A stretch of DNA of 64,000 nucleotides from Vibrio hannami (GTDB lineage Bacteria; Pseudomonadota; Gammaproteobacteria; Enterobacterales; Vibrionaceae). The position numbers and the translations under genes were made by a program. Shown piece after piece: positions 9,288 to 19,489 of the stretch. The stretch covers positions 992,001 to 1,056,000 of the forward strand of contig NZ_JARQZP010000007.1 of assembly GCF_029589055.1 (NCBI RefSeq), read 5' to 3'. Every line of letters begins with the position of its first letter. Within the stretch, counting starts at the first letter, position 1. The notes beneath the pieces are model-generated. The model made no database searches, was not told the DNA's origin, and saw nothing but the letters and a program-made list of their open reading frames with translations.

Positions 9288-9414
9288 ACGTATCAGTAAT
9301 GGCGTTTACAAAAGTTTCAAAAGTGGTAGTTACTTACAATGGATGCTCACTCTAAATCCGATTTTTTAAGAGTTGTTAGACTATCGTCAGTCAAATAACT
9401 ATTAAGGATTTAAC

Positions 9415-10743
9415 ATGTTGTATCTTGAGTTTCTATTCCTCTTGCTCATGTTGTACATGGGCTCACGCTATGGTGGTATAGGTCTCGGTGTTGTTTCTGG
9501 CATCGGGTTGGTGGTAGAAGTATTCATCTTCAGAATGCCTCCAACTTCACCACCAGTAACCGTGATGTTGATAATTCTGGCGGTGGTTACCTGTGCTTCT
9601 ATTTTGGAAGCGGCGGGTGGTCTGAAGTATATGCTTCAAGTCGCTGAGAGAATTCTGCGTAAGAATCCGAAAAATGTCACTCTTATTGCCCCTTTTGTTA
9701 CCTACACAATGACATTTATGTTGGGTACGGGTCACGCAGTCTATTCAATTATGCCTATTATTGGTGATGTTGCATTGAAGAACGGTATTCGTCCTGAGCG
9801 CCCTATGGCGGCGGCATCTGTTGCTTCTCAGATTGCAATTACAGCATCACCAATATCTGCTGCGGTTGTTTACTATTTGGCGCAACTGTCGAATATTCAG
9901 ACTGATCTAACACTGCTTTCTATTTTGATGATAACAGTACCTTCAACGCTTGCGGGTACCTTCCTGATGGCACTTTACAGTGTACGTCGTGGTAAAGAGC
10001 TTGAAGATGATCCTGAGTATCAGCGTCGCCTGAAAGATCCTGTGTGGAGTGAAAAGATTCTGAAGACAACAGCGACGACACTGGATGAAGTACTACCAGC
10101 AGCTGCACGTAATTCTGTATTTATCTTTATCGCGGCTCTGCTTTCGATTGTCGCGGTTGCGATGATGCCAGAACTAAGAACGATTGTTGAAGGTGAAAAG
10201 CCAATCAAGATGTCGGTTATCATCCAGATGATGATGTTGGCGTTTGGTGGTGTGATACTTTTGGCGACTAAAACCGACCCACGTAAAGTACCGGAAGGCG
10301 TTGTATTTAAGTCTGGTATGGTAGCGGCGATTGCTATCTTTGGTATCGCGTGGATGTCTGATACCTACTTTAAATATGCGCTTCCAGAGTTTAAAGAAGG
10401 CATCATCGGTATGGTAACTGACTACCCTTGGTCATTCGCATTTGCTCTGTTTATTGTGTCGGTAGTGGTTAACTCTCAGGCAGCAACAGCGCGTATGATG
10501 TTACCGGTTGGTTTGGGCCTTGGGTTAGATCCTGCACTGCTTATCGGTATCATGCCTGCGGTATATGGTTACTTCTTTATTCCGAACTACCCATCTGATA
10601 TTGCGACTGTTAACTTTGATTCGTCGGGTACGACTAAGATTGGTAAGTGGTACTTTAACCACTCCTTTATGTCAGTGGGTATTATAGGTGTGGTGTCTGC
10701 CTGTATTGTTGGTTATCTGCTTGGACAAGCTTTCATAGGGTAG
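9415..10743 (+). CDS. dcuB: Anaerobic C4-dicarboxylate transporter, DcuA/DcuB family
   Basis: This 442-residue inner-membrane protein has 10 or more hydrophobic segments and follows DcuB closely: GGLKYMLQVAERILRKNPKN, FMLGTGHAVYSIMPIIGDVA, RPERPMAAASVASQIAITASPISAAVVYYL and NSQAATARMM. The family exchanges fumarate, malate or aspartate for succinate during fumarate respiration or fermentation. An aagga ribosome-binding site precedes the ATG. It faces dcuSR across a 236-bp shared control region, consistent with dicarboxylate-induced expression. DcuB is favoured over DcuA by the GTGHAVYSIMPII segment and by context. Confidence 0.88.
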   Translation: MLYLEFLFLLLMLYMGSRYGGIGLGVVSGIGLVVEVFIFRMPPTSPPVTVMLIILAVVTCASILEAAGGLKYMLQVAERILRKNPKNVTLIAPFVTYTMTFMLGTGHAVYSIMPIIGDVALKNGIRPERPMAAASVASQIAITASPISAAVVYYLAQLSNIQTDLTLLSILMITVPSTLAGTFLMALYSVRRGKELEDDPEYQRRLKDPVWSEKILKTTATTLDEVLPAAARNSVFIFIAALLSIVAVAMMPELRTIVEGEKPIKMSVIIQMMMLAFGGVILLATKTDPRKVPEGVVFKSGMVAAIAIFGIAWMSDTYFKYALPEFKEGIIGMVTDYPWSFAFALFIVSVVVNSQAATARMMLPVGLGLGLDPALLIGIMPAVYGYFFIPNYPSDIATVNFDSSGTTKIGKWYFNHSFMSVGIIGVVSACIVGYLLGQAFIG

Positions 10744-10769
10744 GTAACTGATTTAATACTACTACTAAT

Positions 10770-10798
10770 AATTAAGGTCGCTAAATGCGACCTTAATT
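10770..10798. terminator. Bidirectional terminator hairpin
   Basis: A perfect 12-bp inverted repeat, aattaaggtcgc and gcgaccttaatt, with a 5-nt loop lies between dcuB and the convergent small gene that ends at 10802. The stem ends are AT-rich but no long U-run follows, so function in both directions is probable, not certain. Confidence 0.6.
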
Positions 10799-10801
10799 AC
10801 C

Positions 10802-11023
10802 TTATGCTTCGATAGTATGAGTGAGACATCTCCTGGCGTGCTTACCAACGCGCTCAATAACTTTGTTAACCGCTTCATTTTGGGTTAATCCTTTAAAGCC
10901 GCTAAAGCTCCCAACACCTGATGCAAGGTTTCCCTGTACCTTGTATGCGCCTCCATTCTGGGGATTTGTGACGACGACAGCACCGTCACCTTCAAACTCT
11001 ATACGAGTAAATTTTCTAGCCAT
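10802..11023 (-). CDS. Small conserved-looking hypothetical protein
   Basis: This is a 73-residue protein starting MARKFTRIEFEGDGAVVV. The reading frame is open 24 codons further upstream, but only the ATG at 11023 has a good ribosome-binding site (agagg, 8 nt upstream), so the short form is preferred. It has no signal peptide or membrane segment. It contains a Gly/Ser-rich middle (GNLASGVGSFSGFKGLTQ) and a basic C-terminus (ERVGKHARRCLTH). I do not recognise a family. It is convergent with dcuB and not obviously part of an operon. Confidence 0.6.
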   Translation of the reverse strand: MARKFTRIEFEGDGAVVVTNPQNGGAYKVQGNLASGVGSFSGFKGLTQNEAVNKVIERVGKHARRCLTHTIEA

Positions 11024-11199
11024 AACTTGCCTCTTTTGAGATCTAATTTGTTTTATCTGTTTTAAAAACGACATCTTAATATCAATGTGTTTCATATAAA
11101 GGATAGCAGCTATTTTTCAATTATCTACTACTTAAGGGTTAGAAATTGCATGAATGTATAGTTTTTTATTTTCAGTGATAGGGTGGGTGAATGCATTGC

Positions 11200-11242
11200 A
11201 ATAAAACCCCTGCTGAACTGATTGTTTTGCAGGGGTTTTATT
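11200..11242 (-). terminator. Rho-independent-type terminator of the PFOR/flavoprotein operon
   Basis: A 14-bp perfect stem (aataaaacccctgc and gcaggggttttatt) has a 15-nt loop, 10 bp after the stop codon of the flavoprotein gene. Reading on the minus strand, the U-rich part is inside the 3' arm. It fits an operon terminator. Confidence 0.7.
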
Positions 11243-11252
11243 CGGCTAATAA

Positions 11253-13996
11253 TTATTCACTGATAAATTTATGCGCTATCTGGCTCTGTCTCTCCTGCGG
11301 TTTAAACTGGCCGAACCTTGGTAAAAACTTATCCCAATCAATAATATGGCTATTGATCTCCGGGCCATCAATACAGGCGTGTTTTCGAACCAGCTTTCCA
11401 TCCAGCATAACGGGCACCATACAAGCACCACACATGCCTGTTGCATCTACCATGATGGAGTTAAGGCTGGCGACACACTCCACTTTGTAGCCCAGAGTCT
11501 GATCACTAACAGCGCGCATCATCAAAGGTGGGCCGATAGTAATCACTTCTGAGATAGGTTCTCCGTGTCCGGACTGATGTTGTTTCAGCCTTTCTTCCAA
11601 AGGTGTGGTGACAAAGCCTTCTATACCGAAGCTTCCGTCGTTACTGGTATAGATAACTTCCAGTAACTCAGGGTAGGTTTCGCGCAGGTTCTCAACTTTA
11701 TCTCCGGGCTCGGTCCAGAACTTCTGAGCTTCACCCTGAAACCCGAGATTAGAGTGACTTTATTGCCGATTTCCAGATGCGCTCGCATGATTGGGTGCAC
11801 AGCAGGCAGGCCAACACCACCAGCAGTAAAGTAGACTCTGTGATTGTCCTCATGCTTCACGACCTTGCTCGGTTGCCCCAGAGGGCCAGCGATGGCTTCA
11901 AAGCAATCACCTTCCTGCATCTGATTCATTAGTTTAGAGCTGCTACCTAAACCTTGAACAACCAGTTCAATGGTTCCGGCATCGGCATCCCAATCGGCAA
12001 GGGTTAGGGGAATAAGTTCTCCTTTTTCATCGAGTAACACACGGACAAATTGTCCGGCTTTTGCTGAACGCGCGATAAGCGGTGACTGGATAGTAAACTC
12101 GACAATCTCATCGGTAAGCTGTCTGCGCTTAACGATTTTGGCAGGTAGCTGACCTAAATCGGTGTAATGACTGGCTTTGTTGACCAGATTCATCACTTCG
12201 CGATTGTTGAACTCAATACCTTTCATTATCTCTTTGGCCGCAGCCTGGCCATCACCAGCAGCTTTGATAGCTGTAGAGCCACCACGGGTTGCGTCACCGC
12301 CACTAAATACGCCAGATATTGAGGTCTCTTGTGAGCCTTTGTTTAGAAGCAATGTTCCCCATTTTGAGGTGTTCAGGTCAGGGTTTGCATCCTTAACAAT
12401 TGGGTTTGAGCTGTTGCCCAGCGCCATAATCGCAAAGTCAACCTTCATCTCTTCAGTTTCACCGGTTGATTGCGGACGTCTGCGACCAGAAGCATCTGGC
12501 TCTCCCAGTGCCATAACATCCAGTACGGCACTTTTCAGGAAGTGTTTCTTGTCGCCATTGAACACCGTTGGTGCGCGAAGCTCTTTAAGCTGAATACCTT
12601 CTTCCAGTGCATGATGAAGCTCTTCAACCCTGGCTGGCATTTCCTGCTGGGTACGACGATAAACGATAGTGACGTTAGCGCCCAGTCGACGAGCGGTACG
12701 GGCTGCGTCCATTGCCGTGTTACCACCGCCGATAATCATGACTTGTTTATCTTTCATATCGGGCATTGGTGTTTCGTAGTCCGGTTCGTTGGCGTGCATC
12801 AGATTAACGCGCGTCAGGAACTCATTCGCTGACATAATGTTCAGCAGATGCTCTCCGGGTACATTCATAAAGCGGGGCAGGCCTGCACCTGTACCAACGA
12901 ATATACGAACAAATCCAGCGCGTTTCAGATCTTCCAGTGTTGCTGTTTTACCAACAATATAGTTGGCGACAAAGCGGCCTCCCAATGCTTTGATTTTTTC
13001 AACGACATCATCAACAAGTTGATTAGGTAGTCTGAATTCAGGAATACCGTAGCGAAGTACGCCACCAAGGACATGGAATGCCTCAAATACAGTGACAGGG
13101 TAACCCTCTTTTGCTAGCAAGTAGGCGTTAATCAGGCCAGAAGGGCCTGAACCGACAATCGCTACTGGCGGCCTGCTTGCTGCCACCCAAGGGTTGCATG
13201 CAACGGCTTCTGGTGGCGCTCCATTGGACAGCTCACGTTCACGTTGCGGTAGGAACCATTCCAACTGACCGATTTCTATCGGTCTATTGTTATGGGTACA
13301 TACCCCCTGGCATTGCAGTTCCTGAGGGCATACTCGTCCGGTTACATTTGGTAGTGGGTTGGCATCGCGTATCAACTCAAACGCAGCTTTGAAGCGCCCT
13401 TCACCCATCAGGTTAAGCACTTGTGGTATATGAATTTTAACCGGGCAGCCGCCGTCATTTTCTTCAGCGGGCTCACCATTCCGATCACATTTTGGAACAC
13501 CGACTTCACAAGGTCTGTCTTCACACTGTTTGTCTCTGATGACTTCAAGCCAGACGAACAGTTCGACTTCGCGTAGCGTATACCCCAATCCCATATAACC
13601 AAGGTAGCCCTGACTAACAAGATCGAAGTCTTTTCGCCTCTCTTCTGCAGGTCTGACATACGGCGGGATGTTATTTGATCCCGGCCAGCCAGCGGAAAGA
13701 CCCTTGAACATTGGATAACGCTCTGACAGGTGAGTATCTAACGCTTCGACAAAAGCACGTTTTTGTTTTAGTGGCACTCGCCAGAGGTAACGTTGCAGAG
13801 TGACACTCAGGTCATCACCGACAAGCAGGAGTTCCCATAGCTTATTGGTGAACTCAGCACTGAGGTTGCCACGTTTTAAGGTATCTCTTATAAGCTTCTG
13901 GCTCTCCTCGATAACCATCTGCTGAAAACGGCGTGGATTCTGCTCCATCCGTTTTAGCATCAGTTCTCTTTGAGGCTGATTTAGAACAGTGGTCAT
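11253..13996 (-). pseudogene. NfnB-NfnA fusion (GltD-like + ferredoxin-NADP reductase-like flavoprotein), frameshifted
   Basis: A long gene is broken by one indel at about 11739-11741 (an aaa run that should be aaaa). Reconstructed, it gives about 914 residues. The N-terminal part is GltD/NfnB-like: Cys-rich Fe-S region (CEDRPCEVGVPKC, GRVCPQELQCQGVC), FAD site AIVGSGPSG (about 285) and second nucleotide site MIIGGGNTAMDAARTARRLG (about 430). The C-terminal part is NfnA/SudB-like, with flavin/NAD folds and a [2Fe-2S] motif DATGMCGACMVP followed by HACIDGPEINSH. NfnAB couples NADH, NADPH and ferredoxin. A gaggtg ribosome-binding site sets the start at 13996, 1 bp after the upstream oxidoreductase stop. 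Both frames stay conserved across the break, so a sequence error is likely. Confidence 0.82.
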
Positions 13997-13997
13997 A

Positions 13998-16900
13998 CTA
14001 CACCTCCGCCGATGCTGGTGCGTTGAAGTGGATAATCTCAGCATCACATTCATCTGCAATCCGGTGCGCGCGGTTAATCAGTTCTTCAGTGATTTCGACT
14101 GAATCAAGAGCACCTGGAATGACATGGCTGACTACTTTAGGCACGCCATCTTCAATGATGGTGGTTTTCTCGAACAGTTCGCCTAACTGCTGATAACAGG
14201 TTTTACAGTCGGTGCAGAGGTTCTCTTCCTCTTCATCTATAGAAACCAGAGGAAGTGTTTCTCCTAATACTGATGCAGACGCTACAGGAGCGGTATCAAT
14301 TTGAGTTACCGGAATGGAATCGCCCATTGCACCAGTCGCCATTGCCAGCTCAGCTAAACCATTTGCAATCGACTCGATAGTCTGGTCATTGCTGTTTAGA
14401 GCTTGCTGGTAATTCTGCTTCCATTCGTCCACTTGCTGCTGATAAGTATCCTCTAGACCACTCATATGTTGTCCGCTTAAGTACTGCAACATATGCCAGT
14501 TACGAAGTCGTTCTTCGGTCAGTGACACAATTGAGTCTGAAACTTGCAGCTGAGTCAGGTGTTGGTGTTGATTGACCGACCAGATAAATGGTGTTTTATC
14601 TAATCGTTCGTCAGCGCTCATCGCGACATAGTCCGCTAGCTCTACAGCGCTCCCATCATCTACCAGAACATTAAAGTGTTTCTTAAACCGACCTTCATAC
14701 AGAGCGAAGTCTGCAGGAGTGAATGGCACCTCTTTTAGCTGCATCATTCCATCGCTGTCCTGATAGCTGATGATATGTGTCGCCCAATCCTGATTCTGTT
14801 CCGGGTTACCCTCAATAGAGAACCTTTCTGCTAAGGTAGCGCCTTTGCGAGGGTCATGGACAAATACAGGGTTCATACGGCTTTCAACTGCGTAACGGGC
14901 ATGTCGGGTACTTGCGTCATCAGCGATACCGTGTTCACCCATACATGGCGTGTACACATCAAACAGAGCGAGGGCATCCTGATAATTCAGGTATTCCATC
15001 AGGCTAGACATGAAGTGCCCCTGTAGCGCAGTAGATGTCTGAACCACCATGACTTCTGGGTGGAAGGTAGCGATAATGCCCAGCTCTTTACGTGCTTCTT
15101 GTTTACCACTGTGCGCTTTACCAAACCGGCTTAGATCGGAATCCTGAGCGGTAAAGCTAGCCGTTGATGCCTGTCCACCCGTGTTTGAATAGCTACCAGT
15201 GTTCAGAACCAACACTTTGATTGGTGTGGATGTGGTCAATAAGCGGGAAAGTGCGCCAAAGCCGATATCGTAAGTGGCACCATCACCACCGATACTAAAC
15301 ACGGTTGGCAGAAGAGCCAGTTCCTGATCAGAAAGGTGAGACCATTCCAGATACCGCATCTGGTTATCATGGACATCAGCGTCGTACATATCTTCCAGTT
15401 CGAGTTTCGCCGTACGAAGTGCTTTGAACTGATCTAACTGGTTCGCCACTTCGCCTTCAAATAGACCTTTAGATAGTGCAGGCGTATCCTGGAACAGGCT
15501 GTTAATCCACGGGTCGTTATATGGGTTTGCCGGGAAGGTTGATGCATAAACACTACTACAACCGGTCGCATTGGCTATCAGCGCATCCGATGGACCATTT
15601 CCAGTTGGGCCGTTTTCAAAGTGATACAGACGTTTCTCTAACGTTTGCATGGTGTTGGCAATACGTTCGATTCTTGCTTGATCGCCTCCCTGTGAAACAA
15701 GAGCTTGTTGCTTGTCTTCCAACTTATCCAGCATGCTTTCAAGGCTATCGATATGTGCCTGATATCTCTGTTGTTGAAGTGCTCGGTTGATAGAAGTGAC
15801 TAAACGTAACGCTGTCACTTCTCCACAGCCACGGCATGCACCATGTCCAGAGCTCATCGCATAGTAGTTACTGCGATCAAGAAGAAGGCGTTTAGACTCG
15901 GCGGAATCTGCGACGCCTTTTTCAAGGAAGCGAGCTGGTGTATTTGGCATTTCTCCGAGTGTAGTGAACAGCTCTTTCATCTCTTTGTTCAGATCGCTGG
16001 TCTGGCGTACCTTCTTAAGGGCATTTGGACCACAGACATCCACACACTCCATACATCCACTACATTTACTTGGATCGACAGCTACAGAGAACAGACCTCC
16101 ACTACCCGGAACGGCTTTTTCCATTGAGTCGAAGAATGGTTTTGTTCTGCTGACAGGTAGGGATTCCAACGCCACACTAAGCTCGGCGATTTGTTGTCTC
16201 ACCGCTGGGTCGTCGAAGCTCATGTTGTCAGTCACTCTGACGAACGCCTGAGACAACGTAAGTGCCTCATTTTTTGGTGCCGTGCGGTAGTACTGGCGAA
16301 CAGCATCCATAATTGGCGGCATCTTAACTTTCAGTTGCTCACGCTGAGCGGGTGGGATGTTGAGTTTGTCGATAGCGACATAAACAATATCGTGTACCTC
16401 ATGCACCATATTCGGAATAGCGCCATCCGGACAGGCGATGGTACATTCCATACAACCGGTACATTTATCGGCTTCAAACTTCGGCACATTGAGCCTGAAG
16501 ATACCTTTGTCTTTGGTGATGGCACTGGCTGGTGGCATAAACATACCTGAGCCAGGAATCACTGGAGCTTCACCAATGGAACCGTCGGCGTAACGACTAC
16601 CTGCAATTTCATTAAAGTAGGACTGGTCAAACAGGCCACAACTTGCTGAAGTCTGCTTGTGTTTTGCTGATGCTGTTGAAGTATCCTGTTCAATAACAGC
16701 ATCGTCGAAGTCCTGATAGCACACTTGTTTTGTTGCATGCATACCTTCACGGATAACCGCCATATTACTGGCAACGACTTTTTCACCTTTTGCTCCAAAC
16801 TTCTTGGCAATTTGTTGTGAAATACGCTCAACCATCAGCGTTTCGTCTGCACCATGAGTCACCTGAGTAGCGTGGCCGCACAGTGCGCCGATAAAGGCGA

Positions 16901-19013
16901 TACCCATCATTCGTATTTCCAGATCCGCCGATGGTGCTTGCTCTCTAGCAACCTTAAACGCATCAACAATAAAGAAATCGATATTGTTATCACGGATAAA
17001 CTGCCTTGCAGTGGCGGGTATCTCTTGCCATACCTGTTCTGGTTCGTGGTGGGTTTGCAGAATAAAGGTGCCGTTTGGAGTTAGTCCAGCAAGTGGGTTG
17101 GTGTGCATAAACACCTTATGGTCAGGTGAAAGCACGATCTCTACTTGCTTAAGTTCAGCGTTAGTCAGTTTTATCGGCTCAGGTGAGAGCGTAATAAAGA
17201 AGTTTGTTGGTGCGCCGCTCTTTTCAGAACCGTATTTGGGCATTGATTTGGAGTTCATACCCAAAGCACCAGCAAGGATATCCGTCAACAATTTACCAGT
17301 AGCGATGGTGCCGTATCCCCCAACAGAGTGGAAACGAACACGTAGAGCATCGTCAGGCAGTAGATTCGGATTCTCTCCGGTTTCCAGTGCCATCAATTCG
17401 GTATCTGGGTATGCGCTACGCAGTCTTTCCTGAATGGTTTTCAGCATACCTTGCGCGTTTTCATCAAAGAACTGACTGCCCAGATAGAAGAATGGTTTGA
17501 TGCTATCTGCGCACATATTGTCAAAGGCAGCGATCAGGTGTTTTGGCTGAAGGTCATGACCACCAAGACCAAATACACCAGTACTGATAAGTGGGATATT
17601 GGTTAATGCCTGGATACCTTTGTGGCGGATTGTTTTGGCATTTTCCTGGGCTTTAAACAGTGCGTGAGTGACTCTGTCGGTTAAGCGAGTTTCATCGCAG
17701 CGTTCAAGTATGGTGACAACCTGTTTACCTGCTAATTTTTCTACGAGTTGAGCCTCTGGGAACGGTTGCAACTGTTTGATTGATATTACGCCTACTTTTC
17801 GGCCTTGTTTACGTAGATGGGCAGCTACCGCTTCTGCATCATCAGTCACTGAACCTAAACCAATAATGACGTGTTCGGCATCATCGCATTTGTAGTCCAT
17901 CACCGGCTGGTAATAACGTCCGCATAGATCGCCATATTCCTGCATTGCTTGCTCGATAAAGCGAGGTACATCACTCATAAAGTGGCTGCGATGATCAACG
18001 ATACCTGCCCGGTAGTCTGGCTGGTTTTGTACACCACCAGTCAGGCCTGGGTTATGGGTATCAACAAGGGCAGGGACTAGCTGGCGTGAACCTTTTTCAT
18101 AAGCGTTAAGCCAGCTTCTTTTCCACTTTTTGGTTAGTAATTCAGGGATAAACTGATTGATCTCTTCGATCAACTTACCTTCACTGTCGGTTTCAATCGC
18201 GTCCTGATTGTTCTCAATATAACCGATTAAATCAGCCAGCTTCTCTGGCCAGAACTGGTTTTGATACTTATCGATAAATTGGCGAAGCTGCCATACCCGG
18301 CCTTTAGCGCCGTAGAGCATGCGCTGTGCTTCTGTCGGAGCAGGAATACGGCCTGATGGGTCGCCGAGATATTGTTTCAGGAGCTCAGGTTCTGGAAGTT
18401 TTACTTCACTTTGGATATGGCTGGTTGCAAATCCGTCCATCGTATTTGCAACCGGGATTAGCGAAAGAGCACTGACTCTGTAAGCTATCGCGGCTAAGTC
18501 AGCCGCTTCCTGTGCATTACTACCAAACAGTGTGGTGTATCCGGCTGAGAGTAGAGCATATACATCATCGTGACCTGCCATTACGTTGAGTGAATGGCGC
18601 GATACGGAGCGAGCAGCGACATGAAGTACAAATCCGGCCGCTTTCTTACCTACAGTGACGTAATGCGACTCAAGGCCATAAAGAATCCCCTGACTGGATG
18701 ACGCGTTTGAGATGTATTTTCCGCCCGTTAATGCGGCACCTAGTGCACCGCTTTGAGCCGAGTGTTCACCTTCTGGTTCGAAGAAGAAAGGGTGTTTTCC
18801 CCACACATTGCAGCCACCTTGTGCCCGGAAAGCTTCGTAAAGTTCTGATATTTCGGTTGAAGGGGTAATTGGGTATCCGATAACGCCGCCACAGACGTAA
18901 TCCATAACATGCGCAACTGCGCCATTGCCGTGTATTACGGTTGATAGTCCCGGGTACTGTGGGGCGTTTGGTTGTTCGTTTTGTGCATTGCTTTCCTGAG
19001 TCACTGTAGACAT
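13998..19013 (-). CDS. Very long pyruvate:ferredoxin (flavodoxin) oxidoreductase-type 2-oxoacid oxidoreductase
   Basis: The protein has 1671 residues; typical fused PFOR/NifJ enzymes are about 1170-1230. In order it has a pyrimidine-binding domain (GYPITPSTEISELYEAF, about 45), the mid and gamma domains, and a [4Fe-4S] motif CTGCMECTIACP (about 850). A second motif CSGCMECVDVCG follows at about 983. The TPP-binding domain shows ACRGCGEV (about 1055), GDGATYDIGFGAL (about 1241) and NTGSYSNTGGQ (about 1270). Extra parts are an insert of about 75 residues between the clusters, a coiled coil near 1080-1125 and a C-terminal cluster CTDCKTC (about 1598). It oxidises pyruvate (or another 2-oxoacid) to acyl-CoA and reduces a low-potential carrier. 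An aaggag site precedes the start. The next gene begins 1 bp after the stop. Confidence 0.87.
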   Translation of the reverse strand: MSTVTQESNAQNEQPNAPQYPGLSTVIHGNGAVAHVMDYVCGGVIGYPITPSTEISELYEAFRAQGGCNVWGKHPFFFEPEGEHSAQSGALGAALTGGKYISNASSSQGILYGLESHYVTVGKKAAGFVLHVAARSVSRHSLNVMAGHDDVYALLSAGYTTLFGSNAQEAADLAAIAYRVSALSLIPVANTMDGFATSHIQSEVKLPEPELLKQYLGDPSGRIPAPTEAQRMLYGAKGRVWQLRQFIDKYQNQFWPEKLADLIGYIENNQDAIETDSEGKLIEEINQFIPELLTKKWKRSWLNAYEKGSRQLVPALVDTHNPGLTGGVQNQPDYRAGIVDHRSHFMSDVPRFIEQAMQEYGDLCGRYYQPVMDYKCDDAEHVIIGLGSVTDDAEAVAAHLRKQGRKVGVISIKQLQPFPEAQLVEKLAGKQVVTILERCDETRLTDRVTHALFKAQENAKTIRHKGIQALTNIPLISTGVFGLGGHDLQPKHLIAAFDNMCADSIKPFFYLGSQFFDENAQGMLKTIQERLRSAYPDTELMALETGENPNLLPDDALRVRFHSVGGYGTIATGKLLTDILAGALGMNSKSMPKYGSEKSGAPTNFFITLSPEPIKLTNAELKQVEIVLSPDHKVFMHTNPLAGLTPNGTFILQTHHEPEQVWQEIPATARQFIRDNNIDFFIVDAFKVAREQAPSADLEIRMMGIAFIGALCGHATQVTHGADETLMVERISQQIAKKFGAKGEKVVASNMAVIREGMHATKQVCYQDFDDAVIEQDTSTASAKHKQTSASCGLFDQSYFNEIAGSRYADGSIGEAPVIPGSGMFMPPASAITKDKGIFRLNVPKFEADKCTGCMECTIACPDGAIPNMVHEVHDIVYVAIDKLNIPPAQREQLKVKMPPIMDAVRQYYRTAPKNEALTLSQAFVRVTDNMSFDDPAVRQQIAELSVALESLPVSRTKPFFDSMEKAVPGSGGLFSVAVDPSKCSGCMECVDVCGPNALKKVRQTSDLNKEMKELFTTLGEMPNTPARFLEKGVADSAESKRLLLDRSNYYAMSSGHGACRGCGEVTALRLVTSINRALQQQRYQAHIDSLESMLDKLEDKQQALVSQGGDQARIERIANTMQTLEKRLYHFENGPTGNGPSDALIANATGCSSVYASTFPANPYNDPWINSLFQDTPALSKGLFEGEVANQLDQFKALRTAKLELEDMYDADVHDNQMRYLEWSHLSDQELALLPTVFSIGGDGATYDIGFGALSRLLTTSTPIKVLVLNTGSYSNTGGQASTASFTAQDSDLSRFGKAHSGKQEARKELGIIATFHPEVMVVQTSTALQGHFMSSLMEYLNYQDALALFDVYTPCMGEHGIADDASTRHARYAVESRMNPVFVHDPRKGATLAERFSIEGNPEQNQDWATHIISYQDSDGMMQLKEVPFTPADFALYEGRFKKHFNVLVDDGSAVELADYVAMSADERLDKTPFIWSVNQHQHLTQLQVSDSIVSLTEERLRNWHMLQYLSGQHMSGLEDTYQQQVDEWKQNYQQALNSNDQTIESIANGLAELAMATGAMGDSIPVTQIDTAPVASASVLGETLPLVSIDEEEENLCTDCKTCYQQLGELFEKTTIIEDGVPKVVSHVIPGALDSVEITEELINRAHRIADECDAEIIHFNAPASAEV

Positions 19014-19074
19014 AACACGTTGCTCCTTGATGTGTGGGTTATTTTCCCCAGCGTATTTTGGAGTTACAGCGTTG

Positions 19075-19197
19075 CTACCTGCGGTTTATTATTTTTCTAG
19101 CGGCAGCTCCAATTAACATGGGTACTTCTCGACATTCTTGAGTGTCGATGTCGATTAATTCCTCACCAGAATTATTTACAGCTAGTTGTTTTCGCAT
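19075..19197 (-). CDS. Possible 40-residue leader ORF
   Basis: A short open frame starting MRKQLAVNNSGEELIDID lies 61 bp upstream of the oxidoreductase start, on the same strand. There is no clear ribosome-binding site and no recognised family. It is listed because the 476-bp space between 19013 and 19490 holds nothing else gene-like. It could equally be non-coding leader sequence. Confidence 0.2.
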   Translation of the reverse strand: MRKQLAVNNSGEELIDIDTQECREVPMLIGAAARKIINRR

Positions 19198-19489
19198 CTT
19201 ATTATTGAGTGTTTTAGATATGTCTAATTGATGCGTATGTGAAAATATTACACCCATTGTAAATATAAGGTTGTCTGTTTGTTCACAAAAGTAAGACTTT
19301 TCGTAGCTGGTATATAAGAACAAGCTTCCCATCAAACGTGGGTTTGAAATTTCAAAGAGGATTCGCGTATTAACTAGCTGATAGAGAACATGAATAGAAT
19401 ATGAATAACTGGCTCAGTATTAATTCAGCGGGGGAGTGATTTAATAGTAATCATTGAATACATCAGATTAATTTAGAAGGAAGTTACAG

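Noticed and set aside
11096..11199. Additional small gene between 11.1 and 11.2 kb
   Set aside because: There is no open frame with a ribosome-binding site; the sequence only leads to the operon terminator.
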